Shown one piece after another: positions 11,599 through 23,236 of a DNA stretch of 64,000 nt. Source of the DNA: Gordius sp. MW1 (Eukaryota; Nematomorpha; Gordioida; Gordea; Gordiidae). The translations under genes were made by a program, and so were the position numbers. Within the stretch, counting starts at the first letter, position 1; every line of letters begins with the position of its first letter. The stretch covers positions 930,001 to 994,000 of the forward strand of contig OZ038529.1 of assembly GCA_964036665.1 (NCBI GenBank), given 5' to 3'. The notes below the pieces were generated by a model. It ran no database searches and was not told where the DNA came from. It saw nothing but the letters and a program-made list of their open reading frames with translations.

Positions 11599-12037
11599 GA
11601 CTAGATAGACTGCTCATCAACGCACAAAATGTGTACCCTTTTTCCACCATTTTGATGTTAACATGGTAAAGTGGTGATCATATAGAACTTAGTAATTTTC
11701 GCAAATTAAATAATCTTAAAAAGGTAAATAAAAAATACTGTATTGGGTCGATATCAAAAACAGCATTTTAATATAAATATCATTTACACAATACATAAAA
11801 ATAAAAAATGTAAAAACTGCGATTAAAGTTTGTTTAATAATAAAGCGCCATAAATATTTTGTATAATATTAATTTATTGGCGTTAGTTTTAATTTATAAA
11901 CTAGTGAGGAAGGTAATTTGATTGTTATAGGGTAAAATTACATGGTTAAAATACACCAGTTACATTCTTCAAAATGGAGGAAAATTTGACACACAGTTAA
12001 CCATATGCAACATATGGCATGAGCAGTCTATCTAGTC
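11599..12037. mobile_element. MITE with 19-bp terminal inverted repeats, TA target
   Basis: GACTAGATAGACTGCTCAT at 11599 is matched by its reverse complement ending at 12037; both sides are flanked by TA (11597-11598 and 12038-12039). The 439-bp interior is AT-rich without coding potential. A TA duplication fits the Tc1/mariner superfamily, but no transposase is available to prove it. The small ORF starting at 12039 is not supported as a gene. Confidence 0.65.
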
Positions 12038-12211
12038 TATGTTTGTAACTAAAGAAAAAGGTTTCGCTAGGCACATAAGCTCTGTCCAGTGTAACCTGAG
12101 GGTGACATTCAACTTTAATGAAAATTTTAACGTCTTTAAAGTACATATTTGTCATTGGCTAGATTTTATATTAAAATATGATAATTTTAGTTTTCAAAAG
12201 ATGGCTTATAA

Positions 12212-12302
12212 GAATTTGTTTCCAATAATGGTAATTCTAATTTTGGATTGTTAAAATGCTCATTTTATCAATCCAAAATTACCGTTATTGGAAACAAGTT
12301 CT
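12212..12302. repeat. Long imperfect palindrome (foldback)
   Basis: TTTGTTTCCAATAATGGTAA and ATTTTGGATTGTTAAAAT are followed after a three-base centre near 12260 by the complementary ATTTTATCAATCCAAAAT and CCGTTATTGGAAACAA. The left arm has about seven extra bases. A single-stranded copy would fold into a stem of nearly 40 bp. Related fragments occur at 38223-38262. Confidence 0.7.
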
Positions 12303-12389
12303 ATATTATTCAAAGGATTGGTATTACTATTACATAATTATATGGCTTATTAACTTTACCATAATTTCATGATGCTTATTGATTTAATA

Positions 12390-13330
12390 TTACGAGAAGA
12401 TTTGCTTAAATATTTGTTAGAGATAACTTTTTAGGTTTTAATCAATAAATTTAAAGGCAGAAAGGTTTATCCTTTTCTTTTGCTGAAGAAACATCGTATA
12501 GATAGCTCATTTTTCAAGACTGAAACTTAAATATTTTTGCAATATTTATACCTAGTTGACAAAATGTTTAAAGTAAGAACCCGTTAATTTTGAGTTGATA
12601 TATCTTGAATAAATATTGAAAATAATAACTTATAGAATATGTGGCTTATTTTTTTAAAACACGTAATATAGATGTTTTCCTGAAACCATTAGCATTGAAT
12701 TGTGATTCAAAGTATTGAGAAGAGTCGGGCTCGGGTGCAAGATAGGACATTTTACAGAAAGATAACGATATAATTAATCTTATATTAATACTCAAAATAT
12801 ATTACTTAAATTGAATAGCAAAGTTTTGGTAAAAACAAGAGTGACCGGGCCCAAGTCCGGCCCGAATTATACCCAAACCAAATAACTATAAAAATAAATT
12901 TAATTAACAATTCGAAATAATATTAATACCTTCGTACAGAGTATACATAATAAAGTTTTTAAACATTAACCCCTCCATCCTGCTTATAAAATTTTTAATC
13001 AAAATTGCAGATTTTAAATATTTAATTTGAACCTTAAAAATAAAACAAGTAAAGAGTACATAATTCAAACAGTTAGATAAATTTTTATTGAGATAAATTT
13101 TTACGTTAAAATATTTGATTAAATTAAGCGAGAAAATTTGCACAATAATTTAACCTTTGAATTAAAATTTTCAAAATTAAAATTTTGAAACAGGTTTTTA
13201 TTTACAAAAAAAATCAGAGGACACTTGGGCTCGGGTCGGGGTTTTAAAATCTAAAAGGTCAGAGATGGGCCTGGCTTAGGCCAAAGTTGATTAAATTTGC
13301 AGGGCTATTTCAAAAATAATTGATGAATCA
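12390..13330. repeat. Diverged repeat with GGGCTCGGG-type segments
   Basis: 12390-12900 is an inverted match to 3080-2440. GC-rich pieces built on GGGCTCGGG and GGGCC at 12724-12740, 12845-12870 and 13228-13290 contrast with the AT-rich surroundings and resemble the interior of the hAT-like element at 14783-15517. The small ORF at 12904-13143 (minus) is low-complexity and not supported. Confidence 0.4.
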
Positions 13331-13721
13331 CGTAAAAAAATTTATCTGGGCTCAATTTAACCCGTTTTAAAAATTGTATAGACTTCAAGCCTTGACATTG
13401 AATAACCCATTATGTCCCTTCTCTTAGGAAAAAAGAAGTTAGCAAACATAATAAAAATGGTCCACAAGGTTAATAACATCTTTATTAAAAGGTATTTAAA
13501 TATGAAAATTTTTAGAGTAAATATAGTGTATTCGTCTATGATAAATTCGATAGTGGGCTTTAATGGGTTAAGCTATTTGAATTATTGGAATAATATTAAG
13601 CTCCATTCAGTTTAAATAAAATAAGTATTTGTAATTCAGAGGTAAAACAAGCACTAATGACAATAAAATGCGCAACCTAACGTCATATTTGTACAGCTAA
13701 AAGACATAACGATTTATAAAT

Positions 13722-14460
13722 TTAAAATTGAAGAGCGTATCTCTGATTTCCCCATCTTCTTGAGTTGGTGCGAGTGTAAGTCATACGCCCATAACCTCCT
13801 TGATAATTACCCCCATAGCCGGCTCCACTTCCAGATCCATAACCCATTTGTTGTGGTGGTGCTCTGGTATTCATTTGTCTCTTGGATCTTAACGCGCGTC
13901 TCTTACGATCGTTCATAATAAGTATAGATGCCAAGTCTTTCAGTTTTGTATCACGTTCTTCAGCGCTTCTAATAGATTTATCCAAATTTCCTGCGCTGCA
14001 TTGCACAAAGATCATCATAGACGCTACTAGGCCCAATAATATCTAGGAATGAAAAAGTCAAAAAATAACTAGTTTTTTTGTTAGGATGTATTAGGTATAT
14101 ATAATAGATTAAAATCTAAATTATGTCATTAAAAAACCAAGCCAAGTTTCATATAATTTCATGTAGTTATAGGCTTCAGAATTTATATTCGTTCTGTTTA
14201 TAAGGTCTCCTTCATAACACAATTATTTGTTAAATAAAATTTAACTTCAAAATCATGGTATATAATATCCGGATTATTTAATAAAATTTAACAACATACA
14301 ACAAATTTATCCTATCTTCTAGCAAGTAAATTGAAGTAACAAATAGCCATTACAAATGATATAAATGTTCGTTTAATATAACTATTTTATTGGCTAAATG
14401 TCGCTCGAAATCTCCTAATATATGTAAAGAATTTACCATAATGGAAGTTCTGGAATTCAT
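13722..14460 (-). CDS. Small secreted Gly/Tyr/Arg-rich protein, two exons (novel)
   Basis: Minus-strand gene: exon 1 is 14460-14437 (ATG plus seven codons), exon 2 is 14042-13722, joined by a GT-AG intron in phase 0 (donor GTAAAT, acceptor TTCCTAG). The product has 114 residues. The signal peptide is MNSRTSIM from exon 1 plus ILLGLVASMMIFVQCSA from exon 2. The mature chain starts GNLDKSIRSAEERD, has basic sites RKRR and SKRQ that could be furin or prohormone-convertase sites, then a Gly/Tyr/Gln-rich segment (MGYGSGSGAGYGG) and an Arg-rich end (YALQF). There is no cysteine after the signal. I recognise no family. Exon 2 is solid; exon 1 is the best-fitting candidate and is inferred. It could be a neuropeptide-like precursor, a structural or salivary secreted protein, or an effector. 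Confidence 0.55.
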
Positions 14461-14782
14461 TTTATGAATATAAATGTGTCACTACTCAAAGACAAGCAAG
14501 TTTTGAAGCAGCTTTCCAAATGATTAGTATAAATTAATAAATACAATTTTTATGTCTTAAATTGTTCTTAAATTGCATCGTCAAAATGAGTTTACCAAAT
14601 AAATGCCCATAGGGAATTATAATTCTAAATTTAAACCATTTTACCTTATAAATTATGAAATCTAATTCTGTTTCGACATGACTTGGAATTAATTTATTTT
14701 GCACTCTTGATTTGATGATTATGCTAGGCGTTGCCAGGATTGCCTCGCGGGGGGGGGGGGGGGTTCCAAAAAATGGGTGATT

Positions 14783-15517
14783 TAGAGCCCTGCACGGGCA
14801 GTCAAATGTCGGGCCGGCCGGGGTCGGGCCAAAAAATTAAGTTTTAATCGGGCCTTGGGCTCGGGTCGAGCCTGATGGAGCCCGAGCCAAAATCAAGCTA
14901 AAATAGTCTACCAATTCTTTAATATACTACAAACTTGTACTTAGACGTTCGTGAAGAGTGCTAATTTTTTATAAAGAACGTAATAGCTGATCCCTCGAAA
15001 ATTTTTAATAGCACGATTTTACAATTGTATTTGCATATTATTTAATAAAATTAACTTTCAAATTTTATTTTTGTCAAGATTAAAAAAAATAAATAAAGTT
15101 AAATGCGAAAAATTGGAAATTAAAAATTAATGCCTAATGTATTGTTCACAGGACTATGTATACTAAATTTTAATTTTTTGATCGATTAAAAGTGCCATCT
15201 AAATTTTGATTTTAAAGTTCCAGGTTACTCATATGCATCCTTTTCCTAATGGTGATCTACCAGATGGTTTATTTATTTATAAAAAAATTTTACTAATTCT
15301 TTTGTTGAGTATAGTATACTATATATGGGAGACAAATTTTTAAGTTAGATAAACGGGCGGATGGGTTTTCTGAATAATTAGATTTTAAAAAAGTCGGGCG
15401 GGTTTGGGCTCGGGTCGGGCCTAGGTAAATAAAATTTTGGGCTCGGGTCGGGCTCGGGCAAAATAAAAGAAAAAGTGTTGGGCTCGGGCCGAAGAAGTTC
15501 CATTTTGCAGGGCTCTA
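14783..15517. mobile_element. hAT-like non-autonomous element, GGGCTCGGG-rich
   Basis: The termini TAGAGCCCTGCA at 14783 and TGCAGGGCTCTA ending 15517 are exact 12-bp inverted repeats. Next to both ends lie GC-rich tracts made of GGGCTCGGGTCGGG-like units, with an AT-rich middle. The terminal sequence is of hAT style, but I could not find an 8-bp target duplication, so an end may be eroded. The poly-G run at 14750-14763 lies just outside. Confidence 0.55.
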
Positions 15518-15982
15518 TACTTTCAAGCAAAAATTCATTAATTTTATATACAGTAGTGGCGGAGGCATATCTAATTAGGGGAAGAAGGGGGGGGGTAGTT
15601 TTTGTGTCAAAGAATTTCGATTAAACAAAAACTAATTAAAATTATATAAATTCAATATCTACGATAGGTTTTTGGAGAAAAGTGCAAATAATATTTTCAA
15701 AGACGCAAATTGCAACGAGCTCCTTCCAATTTTTCTGTTTGCGCAAATTAGGGCCATTGTTTGGACTAAACACTTGCATGGGCTTTTTAAGCTTAATTTG
15801 CCCACCAGTGTCAAGAATTGTCCCATCGCCCCGCTGATTTTTTCAAAGCACAGGCCCCAGCCTACACCTTTTTATAAATTTCTTATATATTCTGCATCTT
15901 TTTAAACATTTTTTGTCATTACTAAAAAAATCATTTATTTATATGTTAAAAAAGTTCAATACTAATCGTGTCAAATATATAA

Positions 15983-16261
15983 GGGCTTGTCTTAGTATCG
16001 GATTTTGCTGCGCAGCAAAAATCGTTTAACGAGTTATAACATAGCCGTGTCTTAACTTCGAATTCACAGCAAATTTACATTTTGGACACATAACATAACA
16101 GCGATTAATCTCAAGAGTTGAAATAAACAAAAAATCGTTTTTAACTATCAAAAAACTAAATATTAATAATTACAACCGAGTTTGAAACATGAAATTGAAT
16201 CGGATATTTTATAAGATAAATTCGCGCCATTTGAATCTGAATACGATATTAAGACAAGCCC
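15983..16261. mobile_element. PIF/Harbinger-type MITE
   Basis: GGGCTTGTCTTAGTATCG at 15983 is matched in inverted orientation by CGATATTAAGACAAGCCC ending 16261, with one mismatch. The element is flanked by TAA on both sides (15980-15982 and 16262-16264). A 3-bp TWA duplication and GGG-start termini are features of PIF/Harbinger MITEs. It is 279 bp and non-coding. Confidence 0.75.
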
Positions 16262-16264
16262 TAA

Positions 16265-17354
16265 GTCTCAAACAGGCTTCTATTTCTTCCAACAAGGCGC
16301 GCGTCTTTAAATTTTCACTAGTAGCACTTAAAGCTGCATAAAACCATTTATGAATTTTATATAACTAAATATACCTATTAATTTTTACAATCCCCTTATT
16401 AAAAAATAAAAACTTTTGAAATCCACTTATTTAAAAATCACACGTTCTATGAATAAATGACAAACAAAAATTAATATGGATTTAATTATATTTTAAATTG
16501 AGTAAAAAAAATATAATTTGATAAACATCATATAAAAACACCATTTTTATAGATTAAAATAAAAAGGTTTTGCCCCTACTAATAGCTAAGCTCGTCCCAA
16601 ACCCGTTTTATTACCATAACGCTCGTCCAAGCCCGGCCCGCAATTTTTAACAAAAAGTCCATCCGTGCCCCGCTCTGGCGGTGCCAGCTGTATTTGCTTT
16701 AAAAAGTTTATATCATGAGCATTTAAAAGTAAACTTTATATAATAAATTTACTAAACCATAAGTTTTTAATTGAATTGTCACATCGATTTCTACTGTAGA
16801 ATTAGCGCGCACAATTTCTAAAGAAATTAGATTCTAAAGTATGTTTAAAAATGAAGCATGCATGAATGAAATGTGCAAAACGCTTTGCAAAATTATCATT
16901 TATACATTGAGTATATATTATTTGTATTTTATTATTATACTCTCTTCTCTAGTAGTATACCCGCAATTTTTATAAACTAGGTACCAATTTAAGTTTAAAT
17001 AACCATGTTAAATTCTTAGAAAAATAAAATTAATTATTACCTTTAACACTAAAATTTGGCTTGTATCAGCATCTTCCTCGTTTATTTTAGGTTTAGATAG
17101 TTTTTGCTTCTTACTAGAAAACACGCACCCGGACAGGAAATTTTTGTATAAATAGTGTTGGAATTAGTGATTTTATCTACAATTAAATATCAAATTAATT
17201 AAGATAATTTATTATTTGAATATGCGCAACACTAACAAGACTCCCATTAATATCATTGAATTTTTTCCTATCATTTGAAAAAAAATTCAATCTTTTTTGT
17301 CCATGGGGGGGACCCCCCCCCCCTTCTTTCCTACGCTACTGATGCTAGTGCTTA
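16265..17354. other. AT-rich spacer with GC-rich transposon scraps
   Basis: No gene seen. 16600-16690 contains GC-rich scraps (CAAGCCCGGCCCGC) like those of the 14783 element, and 17303-17333 holds a palindromic G7/C10 run within TCCATGGGGGGG... of a hAT-type MITE end. Confidence 0.4.
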
Positions 17355-19096
17355 TCTATATATATAAAGTGTATGTATATATGTATGTAAGGGCTAATCT
17401 CTGAAACTACCGGCCCGATTCGCGCGAAAATTTACCCGTAGGTTCCCAGGGCGGCCAGGGGTAAAATAGCTTTTTCAGAATCCTAAAATTCCTTTTAATT
17501 TTCGAGATATTGGGTTTTATGCGTTTTGACGTTCAATAAAATGTCAATCAAACGCACCTCCTCGCGCTCGTCGAAAATTTGAATATACAGATAGTTCTGT
17601 AGTAAAAGTGTATCACTTATAGTAGTTTGTAAAACGTAATCTTTTCTTAACGGTGACAACATAAAATTTATGAATTAAATTTCTTAAACGTCATCTTTTC
17701 TTAACGATGACAATATAAAATTTATGAATTAAATTTCTTAAACGTCATCTTTTCTTAACGGTGACAATATAAAATTTATGAATTAAATTTCTTAAACGTC
17801 ATCTTTTCTTAACGGTGACAATATAAAATTTATGAATTAAATTTCTTAAACGTCATCTTTTCTTAACGGTGACAAGACAACATAAAATTTATGAATTAAA
17901 TTTCTTAAACGTCATCTTTTCTTAACGGTGACAAGACAACATAAAATTTATAAATTAAATTTCTTAAACGTCATCTTTTCTTAACGGTGACAACATAAAA
18001 TTTATGAATTAACCTAAAATAAATAAAATTATAGATTATTTGAGAACATATATAGGTGAAGAAGATGAATTTTTCTCATTATCATTAAATGAGATATTTT
18101 AAATGAGAAAGATGAAAGGATATATAATTTAAATGTAATATAAAATAGTCCAACGTTGATTATTCTGAGTAAATGCTATTTATATATAAATGTCATTATC
18201 TATCATTAATTTTTATTAAATGAGATATTTAAATGAGAATAAATTCTGAAACTACCGGCCCGATTCGCGCGAAACTTTACCCGTAGGTTCTCAAGGCGGC
18301 CAGGTGTAAAATAGCTTTTTCAGATTGCTAAAATTCTTTTAGTTTTAAGAATATCGGACATTTCTCGGCCTTTTGGTTTTAAAAAAGGGCTAAATTCTGA
18401 AACTTCAGATCCGATTCGAGCGAAAATTTAGCCGTAGATGCCCAGATAGGCCAGGGGTAAAATAGCTTTTTCAGATTCCTAAAATACCTTTTTGTTTTAA
18501 AAATATCTGACATTTCCCGTCCAGTTTCATTTATAGCAGCATATACAATAATGACGTCATACATACAAAGCTGAAGTTTTCTCGAATTAGATATTTAAAA
18601 GTATAATAAAAATGGTACAGTATACGGTTAAAATTATTGGGGTTTAACAGACTATTTAAATTAAATAAATAAAATTTAAATTATGCAGTTTTTGTCATTA
18701 TTATCACGTGGTCGATCATAGAAGCATATTTTTAATAATTATCCATCCTTCAATAAATTATTTTATTATACTAAAGTAAATTGTATTTCAAATAAATCAG
18801 CTAACTAGAAAAATAAAATAATGGTATTATTGTATAATAAGTAACAGCATTAATAAGCAATTTTTTCAAAAACATTTAATTTTAGTCGGATTTGATGACT
18901 AAAACAGAATTTGCATTTGGTTTGTCTTATTATATAAATATATACTAAAAATAGTGGGTTCATAAAATCATTCGGACCTTTCACATTATAAATTATTTCA
19001 TATATGACCCCATTTTAGATAAGTCTTATTAATAGCTTATACTTAATTAACCACTTAAGGACTGAGCCAAAGCAACGCTTGGCCGGGCACAGCTAG
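17355..19096 (+). mobile_element. Non-autonomous Helitron, copy 1 of a tandem dimer
   Basis: Starts TCTATATATATAAAG at 17355 after a host A, and ends in CTAG at 19093-19096. A 3' hairpin (GCC AAAGC / GCTTGGC around 19069-19086) lies about 9 nt before the end. TC...CTAG ends, hairpin and A/T target match canonical Helitrons. The interior has no Rep/helicase frame. It contains three variants of a roughly 90-bp motif beginning CTGAAACTACCGGCCCGATTC (17400, 18245, 18393) and a 54-bp minisatellite. The small minus ORF 18379-18564 is spurious. Confidence 0.8.
17640..18005 (+). repeat. 54-bp minisatellite inside Helitron copy 1 (about 7 units)
   Basis: Units contain CTTTTCTTAACGGTGACAA followed by TAAAATTTATGAATTAAATT. 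Starts of the core recur near 17641, 17693, 17747, 17801, 17855, 17915 and 17975. Two units carry an extra ACAAG insertion, giving 60-bp spacing. Confidence 0.85.
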
Positions 19097-20844
19097 TCTA
19101 TATATATAAAGTAAAGTGTATGTATATATGTATGTAAGGGCTAAATTCTGAAACTACCGGCCCGATTCGCGCGAAAATTTACCCGTAGGTTCCCAGGGCG
19201 ACCAGGGGTAAAATAGCTTTTTCAGAATCCTAAAATTCCTTTTAATTTTCGAGATATTGGGTTTTATGCGTTTTGACGTTCAATAAAATGTCAATCAAAC
19301 GCACCTCCTCGCGCTCGTCGAAAATTTGAATATACAGATAGTTCTGTAGTAAAAGTGTATCACTTATAGTAGTTTGTAAAACGTAATCTTTTCTTAACGG
19401 TGACAACATAAAATTTATGAATTAAATTTCTTAAACGTCATCTTTTCTTAACGGTGACAATATAAAATTTATGAATTAAATTTCTTAAACGTCATCTTTT
19501 CTTAACGGTGACAAGACAACATAAAATTTATGAATTAAATTTCTTAAACGTCATCTTTTCTTAACGGTGACAATATAAAATTTATGAATTAAATTATTAA
19601 ACGTCATCTTTTCTTAACGGTGACAAGACAACATAAAATTTATGAATTAAATTTCTTAAACGTCATCTTTTCTTAACGGTGACAAAACAACATAAAATTT
19701 ATGAATTAAATTTCTTAAACGTCATCTTTTCTTAACGGTGACAACATAAAATTTATGAATTAACCTAAAATAAATAAAATTATAGATTATTTGAGAACAT
19801 ATATAGGTGAAGAAGATGAATTTTTCTCATTATCATTAAATGAGATATTTTAAATGAGAAAGATGAAAGGATATATAATTTAAATGTAATATAAAATAGT
19901 CCAACGTTGATTATTCTGAGTAAATGCTATTTATATATAAATGTCATTATCTATCATTAATTTTTATTAAATGAGATATTTAAATGAGAATAAATTCTGA
20001 AACTACCGGCCCGATTCGCGCGAAACTTTACCCGTAGGTTCTCAGGGCGGCCAGGTGTAAAATAGCTTTTTCAGATTGCTAAAATTCTTTTAGTTTTAAG
20101 AATATCGGACATTTCTCGGCCTTTTGGTTTTAAAAAAGGGCTAAATTCTGAAACTTCAGATCCGATTCGAGCGAAAATTTAGCCGTAGATGGCAGATAGG
20201 CCAGGGGTAAAATAGCTTTTTCAGATTCCTAAAATACCTTTTTGTTTTAAAAATATCTGACATTTCCCGTCCAGTTTAATTTATAGCAGCATATACAATA
20301 ATGACGTCTTACATACAAAGCTGAAGTTTTCTCGAATTAGACATTTAAAAGTATAATAAAAATGTTACAGTATACGGTTAAAATTATTGGGGTTTAACAG
20401 ACTATTTAAATTAAATAAATAAAATTTAAATTATGCAGTTTTTGTCATTATTATCACGTGGTCGATCATAGAAGCATATTTTTAATAATTATCCATCCTT
20501 CAATAATTATTTTATTATATTAAAGAAAATGTATTTCAAATAAATCAGCTAACTAGAAAAATAAAATAATGGTATTATTGTATAATAAGTAACAGCATTA
20601 ATAAGCAATTTTTTCAAAAACATTTAATTTTAGTCGGATTTGATGACTAAAACAGAATTTGCATTTGGTTTGTCTTATTATATAAATATATACTAAAAAT
20701 AGTGGGTTCATAAAATCATTCGGACCTTTCACATTATAAATTATTTCATATATGACCCCATTTTAGATAAGTCTTATTAATAGCTTATACTTAATTAACC
20801 ACTTAAGGACTGAGCCAAAGCAACGCTTGGCCGGGCACAGCTAG
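19097..20844 (+). mobile_element. Non-autonomous Helitron, copy 2 of a tandem dimer
   Basis: Begins TCTATATATATAAAG immediately after the CTAG of copy 1, with no host base between, and ends CTAG at 20841-20844 followed by a host T. It is nearly identical to copy 1 along its length; the visible differences are a five-base insertion near 19112, a few substitutions and a different order of ACAAG-bearing minisatellite units. Only the pair as a whole is flanked by A and T. Confidence 0.8.
19378..19755 (+). repeat. 54-bp minisatellite inside Helitron copy 2 (about 7 units)
   Basis: Same unit as at 17640-18005. Cores recur near 19388, 19440, 19494, 19555, 19608, 19668 and 19728. The unit number is the same as in copy 1, but the ACAAG-bearing variants sit at other positions. 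Confidence 0.85.
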
Positions 20845-20889
20845 TTATATTTTATAATAAGTATCTTTAACCTGCCAAGATGTAGAATT

Positions 20890-21950
20890 TGGTATATTTC
20901 TATGAAAGTAAGCAGGACTAGAGCCATTCATGGGCCGCGTCTATCCTTGTTTGAGAGTGTTTTGGGTCAGGCTTAGCCGAAGCCAACTAAAATTTTGTAG
21001 AATATGATTTTAATAAACCCAACTTGATATAAAATAAATATGTTTGTACAGCCTACATAAAATAGCATTTAAACTCCAGCTCCTCTCCCCTGTTTACAAT
21101 AATTTTGATCAATAATGCCAATTTCATTCTATTATTTTGAAATATCCATAATGGCTATTAGAACTTTAAAAAATAGATAAATATTTCAAAAAATCTTTTT
21201 TTAAGAGATATATTATTAAGAGTACTCTTAAAAAGATTCTTTAGAGGGACAAAATCTTATAAATTTAAGTTTGAAAAAAAACGTCAAATTAAATTTATTT
21301 TAATAAAAAGGGTTTTGCATTAAAGTAATGCGGAATAAATTGTAGCAAGCAAAATTAACTTCCCAAATCATTAATAATTATCCATATTATACGTCCTATT
21401 TACACCCTGGTAAATATAAATCTATGAATGCTTTAAATTTAAACAGTCATTCTTTTTCGTTATATAACCCCAAAGCATTTTCATTTGCCAAAGAAATTTA
21501 TGTGTGTTAATCTAGTATTAATTTAAAAAAAGGTGCTATATTCATCATTCCTTGGGCAAAATGATCATTTTATCACTAATTTTTTTGACCTTTATAATCT
21601 TAAAGAAAATTGCGTTATAATCATCACGCTTCATTATGTAGGTGTTTTAAACAAAAGTTTAGCTATTATATAGATTTAATTATACTTTGTAATTTAACTC
21701 TGTTCAACTAATTCATTTCTTAATAATTCCGCCCTTTTCACATTAATAATTCTTTTATTTATTTATAGTATGATTGCCTAATTATTGTTAAATATTTTAA
21801 TGATTTTTTTTGAAAGTTGTTTGGGGTGGTGCAATTTATGGGGATACTTTTTTGTAGAATAGGGTGAAATAAGAATATATTATTTTTTATCCATAATAAA
21901 GGTCGCGGAATATATTTAAAAAATGGGATTATTAATTAGGCGCCATCTAT
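20890..21950 (+). repeat. Dispersed block, inverted relative to 955-2375
   Basis: Aligns in inverted orientation to 2375-955 without the LINE fragment at 1118-1450. It continues after the hAT insertion (22063-23654) into 23690-23958, again matching the order at 560-100. It is therefore the longest colinear copy of the block, split by several insertions. No gene seen. Confidence 0.55.
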
Positions 21951-22549
21951 TTTTTAAAAAAGTTTCATATTATTGCATAGTGAAACATTGCATAAGAGGT
22001 TGGGGGAGGCTGGATTAGGTGTGTTTTAGGTTGGTTTGCTAAGGTTGCGTTAGGCTAGTGAGTCTAGAACTGCATTTGGGTTGGAAATTTTAAAATTCTT
22101 TTGGGTCGGGTTCGGGTTGAAAATTTTAATATGCTTTCGGGTCGGGTTGAATTTAAAGTTTCGGGTCAAAGGTTATGAATTTTGCATTGCAAAATACACA
22201 AGACATATCTTTTAAATTAATGCTATTTGTATAATATTTTTTAATTTAATATCAAAATGTATAATTGAAGATCGTTCAATTAGTTAATTAAATTCCCTTT
22301 GTTTTTTTAAATCTGATTGTTTTAATTTGGACGCAAATTTAAATTTGACTCGTGAAAGGTAAAATATATCAACAAAATATTTTTAAATTGTGGTAGTTCA
22401 TTATTAATTTAAACTACATAAATATATATTCATAAAAAAAATAAAAGTAAGTTTAAATTTATTAAATAATTCATTTGCAAAACCATATATGTAAATTAAA
22501 TGTAACCCGATATTATAGATGCTATTATATTTATATATCTCTTTATTAA

Positions 22550-23141
22550 CCCTCGAGAGCATTCGTGGGACACCACGGACCCCACGGACCCCACGATAGT
22601 TATAAACTTAAACATAAAACGCGTTTAAAGACAAATTGATCTGGCCTTTTAAGTAGTCTAATATTTTACCAAGAACTAAATTTAGGGAAAATTTTATAAC
22701 TTTTGGCCCACTACCTTTTAAAATATAGCATCTTTTTGGCCATAGGGGTCCTGTGTACCCCACGAATAAATGTTTGCACTTTTTTATATCATCATATATT
22801 TGTGCAATTATGTTTTTTATGTATTTCCGATTTTCTTTTAATAAAAAATCATTTATTTTTCATTCATTTTAAAATATATGATGTTAAGAGGTAAAATGAG
22901 ACGAGGCATTGAAATTAAAAAAAAAATAATATGACTTCAGAAAAATGTTAATAATTTTTATAATATTGTTTAATTATTTATCAAAATTTATACCATCAAT
23001 TATAAGTCCTTTACAAACATATGTTCAAAATTTGAGATAATTTCAATTAATAGTTCGATAGTTATAAGAAGTTAAAAAATGGGGGCAAATATACCCCATG
23101 AATGCTCTCGCGTTTGGGATTTTCAGGAGTGCTCTCGAGGG
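22550..23141. mobile_element. piggyBac-like MITE with TTAA target duplication
   Basis: CCCTCGAGAGCATTC at 22550 and the inverted copy GAGTGCTCTCGAGGG ending 23141 are flanked by TTAA at 22546-22549 and 23142-23145. TTAA targets and CCC-start termini are typical of piggyBac. The terminal sequence differs from the transposase-bearing piggyBac at 25976, so it belongs to another family. Additional subterminal CCACGGACCCCACGG repeats are present. The small ORF at 22703 is not convincing. Confidence 0.75.
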
Positions 23142-23236
23142 TTAAATCATTCAAATAAATATAGTAAATCAAAATTTGTGAATCAATTAGTTTCATAAAT
23201 CGCACTTTAATTTGTCGATTAAATTTTAAACACCCT

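Noticed and set aside
12904-13143. 79-residue minus ORF rich in Ile, Asn, Lys and Phe
   Set aside because: Composition follows the AT content; it lies in repeat-derived sequence matched elsewhere.
15672-15905. 77-residue plus ORF
   Set aside because: It overlaps GC-rich transposon scraps, has no signal, domain or splice support, and starts within repetitive sequence.
17640-19755. CRISPR-like regular repeats
   Set aside because: The repeat fills the whole 54-bp period with no unique spacers; this is a minisatellite in a eukaryotic Helitron.
22703-22894. 63-residue ORF in the piggyBac-like MITE
   Set aside because: It sits wholly inside a non-autonomous element and has no recognisable domain; likely chance.
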